This document shows positions 19,253 to 28,150 of a stretch of 64,000 nucleotides of DNA, one piece after another. Made by a program: the position numbers and the translations under genes. Position 1 is the stretch's first letter. Each line of letters begins with the position of its first letter. Under the pieces are notes generated by a model. It ran no database searches. It was not told the origin of the DNA and saw nothing but the letters and a program-made list of their open reading frames with translations. Source of the DNA: Leisingera thetidis (GTDB lineage: Bacteria > Pseudomonadota > Alphaproteobacteria > Rhodobacterales > Rhodobacteraceae); the NCBI RefSeq assembly GCF_025857195.1, contig NZ_CP109789.1:62001-126000 (forward strand), read 5' to 3'.

Positions 19253-20613
19253 CCACTTCGCACGACTGGGAGGCCTTCAGGGCTTCGCTCAGCGGCATCC
19301 GCTGCCACGATGATGACAAATTCCTGGCGGCCCGGTCCCGCGACTATTTCTGGTACAGCCCGATCCTGAATGAGCAACTGGATGGTGTTACCGGTGATTT
19401 GCTGGTGGTTCCACAGAGCGTGGAGGACGTGATTGCAGTCGCTGCCGCCGTTGCGCAATACAAGATTCCGCTTACCCTGCGTGGCGGCGGAACCGGCAAC
19501 TACGGCCAATGCGTGCCGTTGGAAGGCGGCGTCATCATGGATTTGACGCGCCTGGACAAAGTGCTGGAGATCACTGACGGGCATGTGAAGGTTCAAGCCG
19601 GAGCGCGTATTTCGCGGCTTGATGATGCTGCCCGGGAGACCGGGCAAGAACTGCTCATGTATCCTTCCACCCGCCAGATGGCGACCATTGGCGGGTTCAT
19701 TGCCGGTGGGTCCGGCGGTATTGGTTCCTTGCGCCATGGAATGCTGCGTGACCCTGGCAATGTCACCTATCTGAAAGTGGTTACCGTGGAACCAACCCCT
19801 CGGCTTATCGAGCTGACGGGGGATGAAATCCAAAAGGTCCAACACGCATATGGCACAAACGGAATTGTCGTCGAGGTTGGGCTCGCTCTGACGAAATCGA
19901 CGGATTGGATCCACACCGCAGCTCTGTTCGACGGTTACGGGGAGGCTTTGCGCTTTGCTGCCTCGGCCCAGGAAGAAGGGCTGGATTGTTATCTCCTGAC
20001 CGCAGTGGAGCGGCGGTTTTCGCCCTACTATACCAAGTTCGGAAAGCTCTTCCCCGCCGACCGCGATGCGGTTTTTGCGATGGTTGCACCTGGCGAAATG
20101 CCGCGTTTTACAGCCAAAGCGGAGGAAATGGGCGGCCGGATTTCCTTTGCCAAGACAAAACCCGAAATACGCGCGGCGGGGCTTCAGCCGGCGTATGAGT
20201 GCGGATGGAACCACACAACCCTGCAGGCCCTGAAAGTGGATAAAGGCTGGACCTATCTACAGGTTGCCTATCCTCAAACTTTCGACCCTGAGCTGGTGGA
20301 ACGCCAGATGGCGCGTTACGGCGACGAAATTTTCTGGCACCACGAGATGGCGCGCATGGGCGGGCGGATTCAAATCTTTGCGCTGCCCCTGGTGCGTTAC
20401 CGCGGCAAGGACGCAATTTACCGGTTGATTGCTGAGCTGGAGGACAAGGACGGGTGTACGATCTTTGATCCGCATGTCGTCACCATCGAAGACGGCGGCA
20501 TGAAGGAAATTGATACGGCACAGATCGAGTTCAAAAAACTAGCTGATCCATATGGGTTGATGAACCCGGGAAAAACCCGGGGCTGGACTGCGGACATGGC
20601 CCGCGTTGACTGA
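19249..20613 (+). CDS. FAD-linked oxidase (PCMH fold)
   Basis: 454-residue flavoprotein with an N-terminal FAD-binding PCMH domain: LRGGGTGNYGQCVPLEGG and IGGFIAGGSGGIGSLRHG are its nucleotide-binding turns. The C-terminal DPYGLMNPGKTRGW is typical of glycolate-oxidase/D-lactate-dehydrogenase relatives. It probably oxidises a hydroxy acid or a ring intermediate, passing electrons to a carrier rather than being a bicovalent plant-type enzyme. The start overlaps the amidohydrolase stop (ATGA). Within this operon it is the only clear redox enzyme acting on substrate. Confidence 0.78.
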   Translation: MTTSHDWEAFRASLSGIRCHDDDKFLAARSRDYFWYSPILNEQLDGVTGDLLVVPQSVEDVIAVAAAVAQYKIPLTLRGGGTGNYGQCVPLEGGVIMDLTRLDKVLEITDGHVKVQAGARISRLDDAARETGQELLMYPSTRQMATIGGFIAGGSGGIGSLRHGMLRDPGNVTYLKVVTVEPTPRLIELTGDEIQKVQHAYGTNGIVVEVGLALTKSTDWIHTAALFDGYGEALRFAASAQEEGLDCYLLTAVERRFSPYYTKFGKLFPADRDAVFAMVAPGEMPRFTAKAEEMGGRISFAKTKPEIRAAGLQPAYECGWNHTTLQALKVDKGWTYLQVAYPQTFDPELVERQMARYGDEIFWHHEMARMGGRIQIFALPLVRYRGKDAIYRLIAELEDKDGCTIFDPHVVTIEDGGMKEIDTAQIEFKKLADPYGLMNPGKTRGWTADMARVD

Positions 20614-20634
20614 AACCAAACAGGGAAAACCAAC

Positions 20635-21645
20635 ATGAAAACCTTCAGAACTGCACTTGCAGCCCTGGCTGCTACTGTCGTCGCAGGAGCGTCATGGGCA
20701 TCGGACAAAGTGGTCTTCGGAACCAACTGGCTGGCGCAGGGCGGTCACGGTGGCTTTTACCAGGCGCTGGCCGACGGCACCTACGAGAAATATGGCTTGG
20801 ATGTGGAAATCCGCATGGGCGGGCCGCAAATGAACAACAGGCCGATGCTGGCTGCGGGCCGCCTGGATTTTCTGATGGCGGGTAATCTGCTGCTGTCCTT
20901 CGACAATGTCCGCAACGGCATTCCAACCACCGTTGTCGCGGCCTTCTTTCAAAAGGACCCGCAGGCCGTGATGGCGCATCAGGGCCATTACGCTGACTTT
21001 GCGGCCCTGACGGAAGCGCCAACCGTCCTGGTGTCGAAAGATGGCCAGTTCAGCTTCTGGCAATGGATGGTTGACGCCCACGGGTTCCGCGATGAGCAGA
21101 TCCGCCCCTACGGCTTCAACCTGGCCCAGTTTCTGGAAGACAAGGACCTGGTGCAACAGGCCTATGGCACCGCGGAACCGCTGTATGCCGCGGCGCAGGG
21201 TGCGGAGGTCGATACCTTCTTGCTTGCCGACCATGGCTGGAACACCTACTCCACCACTATCGAGACCCGGCAGCAGCTGATCGAGGAGGATCCGGAGCTG
21301 GTGCAGCGGTTCATCGATGCGTCGATCGAAGGCTGGTACAATTTTCTCTACGGCGACCGGACCGCCGCCTATGAGGCCATCATCGCTGCCAACCCCGAGA
21401 TGACAGCCGAAAAGCTCGACAAGGAAATCGCGCAGTTTGAAAAACTGGGCATAATCGACACTGGCGACGCGCTGGAAATGGGCATTGGCGCTATGACCGA
21501 TGCACGCATCAAGGCCTTTCATGACCTTGCTGTGCAAAGCGGGATCATTGAAGAGGGCACTGTGGAGCTGTCGAAAGTGGCCGATACGGGGTTTGTCAAC
21601 AAAGGGCATGGACTTGACATCAAGTCCCGCCTGACCGGCGGCTGA
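20635..21645 (+). CDS. NMT1/ThiY-type ABC substrate-binding protein
   Basis: Periplasmic binding protein with a signal peptide (cleavage near SWA-SDKVV) and the family opening VVFGTNWLAQGGHGGFYQAL. The following IRMGGPQMNNRPMLAAGRLDF is typical of the NMT1/THI5 group, whose bacterial members bind pyrimidine precursors, riboflavin or similar rings. The ribosome site GGGAAAACC is weak. It is separated from its ATPase and permease by two enzyme genes, but no other permease in the cluster fits it. The binding-protein type supports a nitrogen-ring substrate for the cluster. Confidence 0.82.
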   Translation: MKTFRTALAALAATVVAGASWASDKVVFGTNWLAQGGHGGFYQALADGTYEKYGLDVEIRMGGPQMNNRPMLAAGRLDFLMAGNLLLSFDNVRNGIPTTVVAAFFQKDPQAVMAHQGHYADFAALTEAPTVLVSKDGQFSFWQWMVDAHGFRDEQIRPYGFNLAQFLEDKDLVQQAYGTAEPLYAAAQGAEVDTFLLADHGWNTYSTTIETRQQLIEEDPELVQRFIDASIEGWYNFLYGDRTAAYEAIIAANPEMTAEKLDKEIAQFEKLGIIDTGDALEMGIGAMTDARIKAFHDLAVQSGIIEEGTVELSKVADTGFVNKGHGLDIKSRLTGG

Positions 21646-21659
21646 CGGAAGGGGGCGGC

Positions 21660-22253
21660 GTGAGAGTATTGATTGTGTTCGCTCACCCCAGTGAGGAAAG
21701 CTACAGCGCCGCCCTATTGGCCGCTGCAAATGAGGCGTTGGTTCAGAATGGTCATGATGTGCAGGTGATCGATCTGTATCGCGCGAAGTTTGATCCCGTA
21801 CTCAGCCTTCAGGACTGGAATGATTATGCCTCCGATACCGGCCGGTTGATCGAAAAGGTGTCCCCGCATGTAGAGGCGATGAAATGGGCCGAAGCCCTGG
21901 TGTTGGTCTACCCGACCTGGATGTATGGCCCTCCGGCTATTCTGAAAGGGTGGCTGGAACGCGTATGGCTGCCCGGTGTGGCGTTCGACATTCCTGAGGG
22001 TTTAAAGAAGCGGGCCCGCGGAAAACTCCAGAATATCAGGAGCTTCACGGTTATCACAACCTCCGGATCGCCATGGTGGTGGTTGAGGCTGATCCGCGAC
22101 CCAGGCCGTTCGATGCTGGCGCGCGGGTACCGGGTGCTGTTTCACCCGCTCTGCCGCATGCGCTGGCTGCAGTTACATGATATGAACCATCGCTCTGACA
22201 GGGATCGGGCGAAATTTCTCAAACGGGTCAGCCGCACGCTGGCGCGTTTGTAG
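21660..22253 (+). CDS. Flavodoxin-fold NAD(P)H quinone/flavin reductase
   Basis: 197 residues of the KefF/MdaB/YhdA-like flavodoxin fold. The start MRVLIVFAHPSEESYSAALL holds the FMN phosphate loop. LVLVYPTWMYGPPAILKGWLERVW is the typical quinone-reductase segment, followed by the TTSGSPWW active-site loop. It probably reduces a quinone or flavin with NAD(P)H. The start is GTG at 21660 after GGGGGCG. It follows the binding protein by 14 bp. In this operon it could supply reduced flavin or dispose of a quinone intermediate. Confidence 0.78.
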   Translation: MRVLIVFAHPSEESYSAALLAAANEALVQNGHDVQVIDLYRAKFDPVLSLQDWNDYASDTGRLIEKVSPHVEAMKWAEALVLVYPTWMYGPPAILKGWLERVWLPGVAFDIPEGLKKRARGKLQNIRSFTVITTSGSPWWWLRLIRDPGRSMLARGYRVLFHPLCRMRWLQLHDMNHRSDRDRAKFLKRVSRTLARL

Positions 22254-22276
22254 GTAAGGTGAACTGAGAGGAAAGA

Positions 22277-22906
22277 ATGACAGCTGCGGAAAAGAAACGG
22301 CGGGAGATGCGTGAAGCGATCCGCGACGCCGCAATTCGGGAATTTGCCCGGAACGGTCTTGCGGGGACATCGACGCAAGCGATTGCGCAGGCGGCAGGAA
22401 TAACCAAGGCACAGCTGCACTACTACATCTCTTCAAAGGAAGAGCTGTACCAGGATGTGTTGCGCTACATTGTTGAGCAGTGGAGAGAAATATTCTTTCT
22501 GGCCGCATCCCCGAATGACCCCGCCACCGCGATTGCGACCTACATCGAGCGCAAGCTGAGGCATGCTTTGGAGTATCCCGACGTATCCAGGTTCTTTGCT
22601 CGGGAAATGGCGCGTGGTGCTCCGGAAATGCCGCCTCACTGGCGTGGACTTCGGCAGGCGGTGGGCGAGGCCAGCGCCGTTATCGAGAAATGGATCGAGT
22701 GCGGGCAGATTGATCCGGTCGATCCCTTACTGTTTCAGATCAACATGTGGGCTGTCACACAGCATTACGCCGAGTATGAGGCGCAGGTACGGGTGTTGAT
22801 GGACGTGGAGTCAGAATGCCCGCTCGACGCTGACAGGATAATAAAGGAGGCTACGTCGCTGTTTCTGCTGCGGTGCGGGCTTGAAGAAAGGAGCAAGGTG
22901 TCATGA
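22277..22906 (+). CDS. TetR-family regulator, RutR-like
   Basis: 209-residue repressor. The N-terminal helix-turn-helix is seen in TSTQAIAQAAGITKAQLHYYISSKEELY. The long C-terminal helical ligand domain contains MWAVTQHYAEYEAQVRVLM, resembling RutR and YcdC relatives, which sense uracil or thymine. It sits inside the operon, overlapping the RidA gene, so it probably regulates its own transcript and perhaps the divergent reductase genes through the palindrome near 15500. Ligand identity is inference. Confidence 0.82.
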   Translation: MTAAEKKRREMREAIRDAAIREFARNGLAGTSTQAIAQAAGITKAQLHYYISSKEELYQDVLRYIVEQWREIFFLAASPNDPATAIATYIERKLRHALEYPDVSRFFAREMARGAPEMPPHWRGLRQAVGEASAVIEKWIECGQIDPVDPLLFQINMWAVTQHYAEYEAQVRVLMDVESECPLDADRIIKEATSLFLLRCGLEERSKVS

Positions 22907-23286
22907 AAGCTCTCAACCCCGCGAGCGTCGCGCCGCCGTTCGGCAATTATTCTCATGGGATCGCGTATGGGAATCTTGTGGTGACCTCGGGTCAACTTGG
23001 GCTTTCGGTAAATGGCAATGTTCCGGATACAATTGGCGCACAAGCAGAGATTTGCTTTTCCAACATTCACGCGATTCTTGCGCAAAGCGGTTTGGATTTC
23101 TCCAACGTTATGCGTTTCAGCGCTTTTGTGACCAGGCAGAGGGATATGGCGCCTTACATGGCGGTCCGGGACCGGGTGCTTTCCGGGCTGGAGGTGAAAC
23201 CCGCATCAACTCTGATGATCGTATCCGGGTTCACGCGGCCAGAGTTTCTCGTGGAAGTCGAGGCGATTGCCCTGAGGGCACAATGA
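22903..23286 (+). CDS. RidA/RutC-family deaminase
   Basis: 127-residue YjgF/YER057c/UK114 protein. Members hydrolyse reactive enamines/imines; RutC in the pyrimidine pathway acts on an aminoacrylate. The N-terminal VAPPFGNYSHGIAYGNLVVTSGQ, IHAILAQSGLDFSNVMR and the C-terminal FLVEVEAIALRA match the fold. The expected arginine around position 107 is not seen: the segment reads PASTLMIVSGFTRPEFLVEVEA, with serine/threonine after PA. It overlaps the TetR gene by four bases. Placement next to a RutR-like gene fits imine disposal in an N-ring pathway. Confidence 0.82.
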   Translation: MKALNPASVAPPFGNYSHGIAYGNLVVTSGQLGLSVNGNVPDTIGAQAEICFSNIHAILAQSGLDFSNVMRFSAFVTRQRDMAPYMAVRDRVLSGLEVKPASTLMIVSGFTRPEFLVEVEAIALRAQ

Positions 23287-23301
23287 ACGAGGTCTGAATC
23301 C

Positions 23302-23631
23302 ATGGCTATGGTGAAAATCACATTTGTCGAACCTGACGGCAAGGAGAAGCTTATCGAAGCACAGACAGGGATGACGTTAATGGAAACCGCTCGCAATGCA
23401 GGGATACGTGGGATTGATGCCGAGTGCGGAGGTGCGTGTTCTTGCTCGACCTGCCACGTTTACGTCTGCGGCGACTGGTTCAAAAGGCTGCCTGCAGCTT
23501 CCGACATGGAATATGACATGCTCGACTTCGCCTTTCTGCCTGAACCAAATTCATCAAGGCTATCCTGTCAAATCGCAGTGACAGATGACTTGAATGGGCT
23601 GCGTGTGCATCTTCCTTCGCGCCAAAGCTGA
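23302..23631 (+). CDS. [2Fe-2S] ferredoxin, adrenodoxin type
   Basis: 109-residue electron carrier. The cluster ligands are CGGACSCSTC (four-cysteine pattern C-x5-C-x2-C) and the distal cysteine in SRLSCQIAV. ARNAGIRGIDAECGG and YDMLDFAFLPEPNSSRLSCQ are typical of ferredoxins that serve bacterial P450 and related oxygenases. The N-terminal MVKITFVEPDGKEK is canonical. The likely reductase is encoded at 13192-14394. No terminal oxygenase is found between the two, so their electron acceptor is unknown. Confidence 0.88.
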   Translation: MAMVKITFVEPDGKEKLIEAQTGMTLMETARNAGIRGIDAECGGACSCSTCHVYVCGDWFKRLPAASDMEYDMLDFAFLPEPNSSRLSCQIAVTDDLNGLRVHLPSRQS

Positions 23632-23706
23632 TCCGTTTCGAAAGCCATCGTTGCTTGCCACAAAAGAAACTGTGAACTCGCGCTGCTGCGTTGCGGGCTA
23701 GGTAGC

Positions 23707-23937
23707 GTGGAATTTGGGCGAAGATGCCGACTGACGGGCAACGACCCGATCGGCCGTCGGTGTGTCGGTTCCAGCTTTCCGTATCATCTTAACTCCGTGA
23801 CGGTTCAGATGAGCCGTAAGCATGCGGCGAAGACCGCGGTAGCGAATGGGCCGCCAGGCCGGACGGCCATCGTCATAGATTTGCGCGACGTGATCGCCAC
23901 GTATGGCGAGGTCAATGCCTATGGTTCGGTGTTTCAT
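23707..23937 (-). pseudogene. Transposase N-terminal remnant (IS110-like)
   Basis: The opening MKHRTIGIDLAIRGDHVAQIYDDG resembles the RuvC-fold start of IS110-type recombinases, with the first aspartate. It decays into unrelated sequence after about 60 residues. No partner remainder is seen nearby. Confidence 0.45.
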
Positions 23938-24164
23938 TGTCGACCCTTTCCAAAACGAGAACCAACGCCGAGACCACAGTCAGGTGTGTCATTCTTGGCC
24001 GTCTGTTCATCCTCCATGAGGAACAGTAGCCACTATCATGTTACTCTGGTCCCGTCGGCGCGGCCGGGCCGGGCTGACAGCTTCACGGTCGCGAGACGAT
24101 CTTCGGATCTCTCAGGGTCTTTGACCCGAACCGGCCTGGTTTGCGTAGACACTTTGATCCGCGA

Positions 24165-24780
24165 TCACGTCGTCGAGGCAGTTCCACATCGACTTCCCTG
24201 TGGCATCCGACCCGGCGCGCTATCGATACCTGGGTCTTGCCAGTGCCGCTGGGACCAAGGGCGATGACCTTCTCGCAGCGGTCAATCCATTCACAGCGCG
24301 CAAGCTCCAGCACCTGCATCTTGTTGAGACTGGGGATCGCGGTGAAGTCGAAGCTGTCGAGGCTCTTGGTGACCGGGAATTTCGCTGCCTTGATCCGATG
24401 TTCGACCATCCGCCGCTCCCGGTCGATGAGTTCCAGCTCGACCAGGCGGGCCATGAACTGGACATGGTCACGACCCTCGGCAGTACAAAGCCGGGCCTGC
24501 TTGTCGTATTCCCGCAGAATGGTCGGCAGCTTCAGCTTCTTGAGTTAGTGGTTCAGCAGGATCTGGGGCGCTTCTGGCATGTCGCGCCACCGGTTGTCAG
24601 GCACATATAGCTGGCAGGAGATGTCGTCTTCACCGTAGCCCTTGGCAGGAACGGGTTGACATCCAGATCGAGCCTCGGTGGCCGCCGTTCGATCCGGCAC
24701 AGCACCAGATGCTTAACCGCATCAAAGCTGATGGCACCTATCTGGAGGACGGTTTTCACACCGCCGCTTACAGGTAGATG
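24165..24780 (-). pseudogene. IS21-family remnant: istA 3' end and istB 5' end
   Basis: On the minus strand, GAISFDAVKHLVLCRIERRP (about 24735-24680) is the C-terminal part of IstA. It is followed by an IstB helper-ATPase start at about 24540 (LPTILREYDKQARLC, VELELIDRERRMVEHR) with Walker A GPSGTGKT near 24240. The frame then runs into unrelated residues, so the ATPase lost most of its core. This belongs to a different IS21 subgroup from the element at 60.2-62.7 kb. Confidence 0.75.
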
Positions 24781-25091
24781 AAATTGGAGCTGGCGAGTTT
24801 GAAGTTCAACCGGTGTTATGTTTCCAACCGATCAAGAAGACCGTTCTGGATCCCTTGAGGAAGTCTCCCTCGGCTGCTCACTCTTTCCGTCTAATTCCGC
24901 AGGCGCTCGACGCTTGGAAAGCAGCAGCCAATATTGCCTAATCCGACAGCCTACGCGCCTTTGCCGCCCCACAGGAAGTTAATGTGACAAGGCGGCCAGA
25001 GCACCTTTCAGCATTTCGCTGCGCTCGCGAAATTAGTGCGGTCGGCTAAAGGTTTGCGAGCAATTCCCAGATAAATTGGCGACAGAACCCA
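24781..25091. other. No gene seen
   Basis: About 310 bp between the IS21 remnant and a RidA gene. No reading frame, repeat or hairpin stands out. Confidence 0.4.
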
Positions 25092-25454
25092 TCAGTCTGC
25101 TGGCAAGTAGGCTACTGAGATAATTTCGATGCGCACACCTGACGGCGCGCTAGCCAGCGCGGCCCCGCCGGTGGCGCGGGCGGGTGGATTCTGCGGGTCG
25201 ACCCAGGCGTCCCAGGCGGTGTTCATGCCGGCGAAATCATCCATGTGATGCAGCCAGATCTGCACCGAGACGAGATCCGACTTGCTGCCGCCCAGCTCGT
25301 CTAGAAGCGCGTCGATCTTGGCCAGCGTCTCCGCGGTCTGCTCCTCGATGCCCGCGTCCCGCTGATCCGGGATCTGGCCTGCCAGATACACCATGTCCCC
25401 GGCCCGGACCGCCTGGCTCATCCGGTGGTTCGGTTTGTGACGTGTCAGCGTCAT
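25092..25454 (-). CDS. RidA-family protein
   Basis: 120-residue YjgF/RidA protein with HRMSQAVRAGDMVYLAGQIPD at the N-terminus and NPPARATGGAALASAPSGVRIEIISVAYL at the C-terminus. The conserved arginine of active imine deaminases is present in PARAT. It is the last gene of a minus-strand operon, immediately after an amine/amino-acid oxidase. The oxidase would release an imine that this protein can hydrolyse to an oxo-acid and ammonia. Confidence 0.85.
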   Translation of the reverse strand: MTLTRHKPNHRMSQAVRAGDMVYLAGQIPDQRDAGIEEQTAETLAKIDALLDELGGSKSDLVSVQIWLHHMDDFAGMNTAWDAWVDPQNPPARATGGAALASAPSGVRIEIISVAYLPAD

Positions 25455-25476
25455 GTGTCTTTCCTTGTCTTTTGAT

Positions 25477-26820
25477 TCACAGTTCCGAGCGGCTTTCCCA
25501 CTCGACCAGTTTCATGCGGCCACTGACGCCAAGGCTGAGGAACGGATCCGGCGGCAGCACCGACGGTTTGCCGCTGACCGCGATGATGTCTTCCAGCGCC
25601 TCGGAGTTGCGCCCGGCGGCTAGGTCGACCAGCAACCGCCCTGAACTGGCGCCGCGGGTCATTCCCACGCCGTTGTAGCAGTTGGCCGAAAACACGTTCG
25701 GGGCCATCTCGCCAAAGAAGGTGGCGTGGTTGCCCGACAGGCTGACGACACCGCCCCAGGTCGAGGTGATCGGCAGATCGCCCAGGCTGGGGAAGCGCTT
25801 TTCCAATCCTTCCTTATGCACCTCAGCCACCTTGGCCAAATAGGCGCCGTCCGCCTTGTACTTGGGCGCGTGACCGTAATGGTTGCGGATCAGCAGCCGC
25901 CCGTCCGCGGTCATCCGCAATGTGGTGCCGCCGGCATCCGCCGGGGTCAGGCCCCAGTTCATCTGCCCGGAGTAGCGGCCGCGTTCTGCGGCGGTCAGCG
26001 GGCGGGTGATGCTGGCATAGGTGATGGTCGGTAGGATCCGGTTCCGCATATACCCGAACTCGCGGGTATAGGGGTCGGTCGCCAGGATCACCTTGGCTGC
26101 GGAGACCGTGCGGGTGTCGCCGCCCGGCAGGCGCAGCTTGGCCTCGGCCCTGCCGCTAGTGCCGGAAAACTCCACCACCGCCGCGTCATCGCGCAGCATC
26201 ACGTTTTCCGGCAGGTTCCGGGCCAGGCCGCGCACCAGCAGCAGCGGATCAATCAGCACCGAACCTGGCGTGAACACCGCACCGGCATAATACTGCGTGC
26301 CCATGATTTCGGCGCAGCCCTGCCGGTCCAGCACCTCATAGCGCTCGCCGATCTTGTCCAGCGCCTCGCAGAACTTGGCCATCATGCCGGTGCCGCGTTT
26401 CTTCACCGCCCCCTGCAGCTTGCCCACTTCGGACCAGTCGCAGGCGATGCCGAACTGCTGAACCTGTTCCTTCAGCACCCCGATGGCGCTGCGGTTCAGG
26501 GTCATGATCTTGCGGAGCCGCGACGCATCCGGATGGTCAAGATCGAACTTGTGGGGCAGGTCCAGGAGAAAGCCGGAGTTCCGCCCCGATGCCCCCCAGC
26601 CAACCGGCCGGGCATCGACCAGCAGAACCTTGTCCTGCGGGGCCACTTCGCCCAGCCGCATGGCCGCCGACAGACCGGTGATCCCGGCGCCGACAATCAG
26701 CCAGTCATAGCTGGCCTCGATGCTGCCACTGACATTGACCGGAACCAGTTCGTCCATCGGACGCCATCCGGTCGGCCGGTCCAGCGGCGGCAAGGCGGGG
26801 GTATAAGTCGCGCTTTTCAT
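25477..26820 (-). CDS. FAD-dependent amine/D-amino-acid oxidoreductase (DAO family)
   Basis: 447-residue flavoprotein of the glycine oxidase/PuuB/OrdL group, oxidising an amine or amino acid to an imine. The FAD-binding motif is LIVGAGITGLSAAMRLGE near residue 42, with LLVDARPVGWGASGRNSGFL following as in the DAO family, and NCYNGVGMTRGASSGRLL near the C-terminus. It lies 22 bp upstream of ridA and 37 bp downstream of the TRAP large subunit. The TRAP system probably imports its substrate, for instance a glutamyl-polyamine, sarcosine-like or D-amino acid; the sequence does not decide. Confidence 0.83.
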   Translation of the reverse strand: MKSATYTPALPPLDRPTGWRPMDELVPVNVSGSIEASYDWLIVGAGITGLSAAMRLGEVAPQDKVLLVDARPVGWGASGRNSGFLLDLPHKFDLDHPDASRLRKIMTLNRSAIGVLKEQVQQFGIACDWSEVGKLQGAVKKRGTGMMAKFCEALDKIGERYEVLDRQGCAEIMGTQYYAGAVFTPGSVLIDPLLLVRGLARNLPENVMLRDDAAVVEFSGTSGRAEAKLRLPGGDTRTVSAAKVILATDPYTREFGYMRNRILPTITYASITRPLTAAERGRYSGQMNWGLTPADAGGTTLRMTADGRLLIRNHYGHAPKYKADGAYLAKVAEVHKEGLEKRFPSLGDLPITSTWGGVVSLSGNHATFFGEMAPNVFSANCYNGVGMTRGASSGRLLVDLAAGRNSEALEDIIAVSGKPSVLPPDPFLSLGVSGRMKLVEWESRSEL

Positions 26821-26857
26821 TCTGCCCTCCTTTTAGGGCCTTGGGGTAGGCCCGGCG

Positions 26858-28150
26858 TCAGTAGACGCCGAGCAAACGCGGGATCGCCAATGAGACGAAC
26901 GGAACAAAGGTGGTGACCAGCATCACCGGCATCCCGACACAGAGGATCAACCAGACCGCTGGCATCACCGCGTGGTGGATCGAAACCTGGCCGATCCGGC
27001 ACGCCATATAAAGGATAGGCGCCACCGGCGGGCTGTTGGCGGCAATCACCACCGAACAGGCGACGATCGTGCCGTAGTGCAGCGGATCGACACCGGTGCT
27101 GACCACCAGAGGCATCAGCAGGGGCGCAATCACCACGGTCACCGACAGGTCGTCCATGATCATGCCGGCCGCGATCAGGAACAGGTTGACCAGCACCAGG
27201 ATCAGGATCGGATCCTTGACCAGCGTGGTGATCGCCTCGGTCAGTTCCTGCGGTACGCGCTCGGCGGTCAGGATGCGCCCGATCATGAAGGAGAACAGCA
27301 GGATCAGCATGATCGTCCCGGTGGTCTCACCCGCGGCCACAACGCTGTCCTTGAGGTGCTTCAGCGACATTTCCTTGTAGACGAACAGGCCGATCAGGAT
27401 CGCACAGACCACGGCGATCGACGCCGCTTCGGTCGGGGTGCTTATGCCGCCATAGATGCCGCCCAGGATGATCACCGGCAGCATCAGCGCCGGAACCGCG
27501 CTGCGGAACGCCTTGAACCGGGAAACTGGGGTGCCCTCGGTGCCGCTGGCATAGGTTTCTTCGAACTTCCGCCCCACCAGGAAACGGTTATATAGGATCA
27601 GCCCGATGATCAGCAGCAGGCCCGGGCCGATCGACGCCGCAAACAGCGCGGTGATCGACTGGCGGGTGACAACGCCAAACAGGATCATGGTGATCGACGG
27701 CGGAATCAGGATGCCCAGCAGCGAGGAGATGCCCAGCAGCGCGCTGGCATAGCCGCGCGGATAGCCGCGTTCGGCCAGCGGGGTTATCATGATGGTGCCG
27801 ATCGAGGCCACCGCGCCGGATGCGGTGCCGGAAATCGCGCCGAAGATGCCCGAGGCCATCACCATCGAGGCGCCAAGTCCGCCGCGGCGGCCCTTGACCA
27901 TGCCTTCGATGAATTCGACCAGCCGCCGGGCGATGCCGCCGCTTTTCATCAGGTAGCCGGCCAGCACGAACAGCGGCAGAGACAGCAGGATCAGGTGATC
28001 AAGGGAGCGGAAGCCCTGCAGCAGCAGCGTGGTGGTGTTCACGTCGAACACATAGACCAGATAGGCCAGCACCACGGCAAAGGACCACGCCACCGGCACG
28101 CCGATGGCCATCAGCAGGATTAGCAGCAGAATACCGAGTGCAGCCATCAC
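26858..28150 (-). CDS. dctM: TRAP transporter large permease (DctM)
   Basis: 430-residue membrane protein with about 12 hydrophobic segments. Family motifs include GGIARRLVEFIEG, GASMVMASGIFGAISGTASGAVASIGTIM and GYASALLGISSLLGILIPPSI. It forms the sodium-driven channel of a TRAP importer with the DctQ protein, whose gene overlaps its start by four bases. The C-terminal VSLAIPRLLGVY is normal. Confidence 0.88.
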   Translation of the reverse strand: MMAALGILLLILLMAIGVPVAWSFAVVLAYLVYVFDVNTTTLLLQGFRSLDHLILLSLPLFVLAGYLMKSGGIARRLVEFIEGMVKGRRGGLGASMVMASGIFGAISGTASGAVASIGTIMITPLAERGYPRGYASALLGISSLLGILIPPSITMILFGVVTRQSITALFAASIGPGLLLIIGLILYNRFLVGRKFEETYASGTEGTPVSRFKAFRSAVPALMLPVIILGGIYGGISTPTEAASIAVVCAILIGLFVYKEMSLKHLKDSVVAAGETTGTIMLILLFSFMIGRILTAERVPQELTEAITTLVKDPILILVLVNLFLIAAGMIMDDLSVTVVIAPLLMPLVVSTGVDPLHYGTIVACSVVIAANSPPVAPILYMACRIGQVSIHHAVMPAVWLILCVGMPVMLVTTFVPFVSLAIPRLLGVY

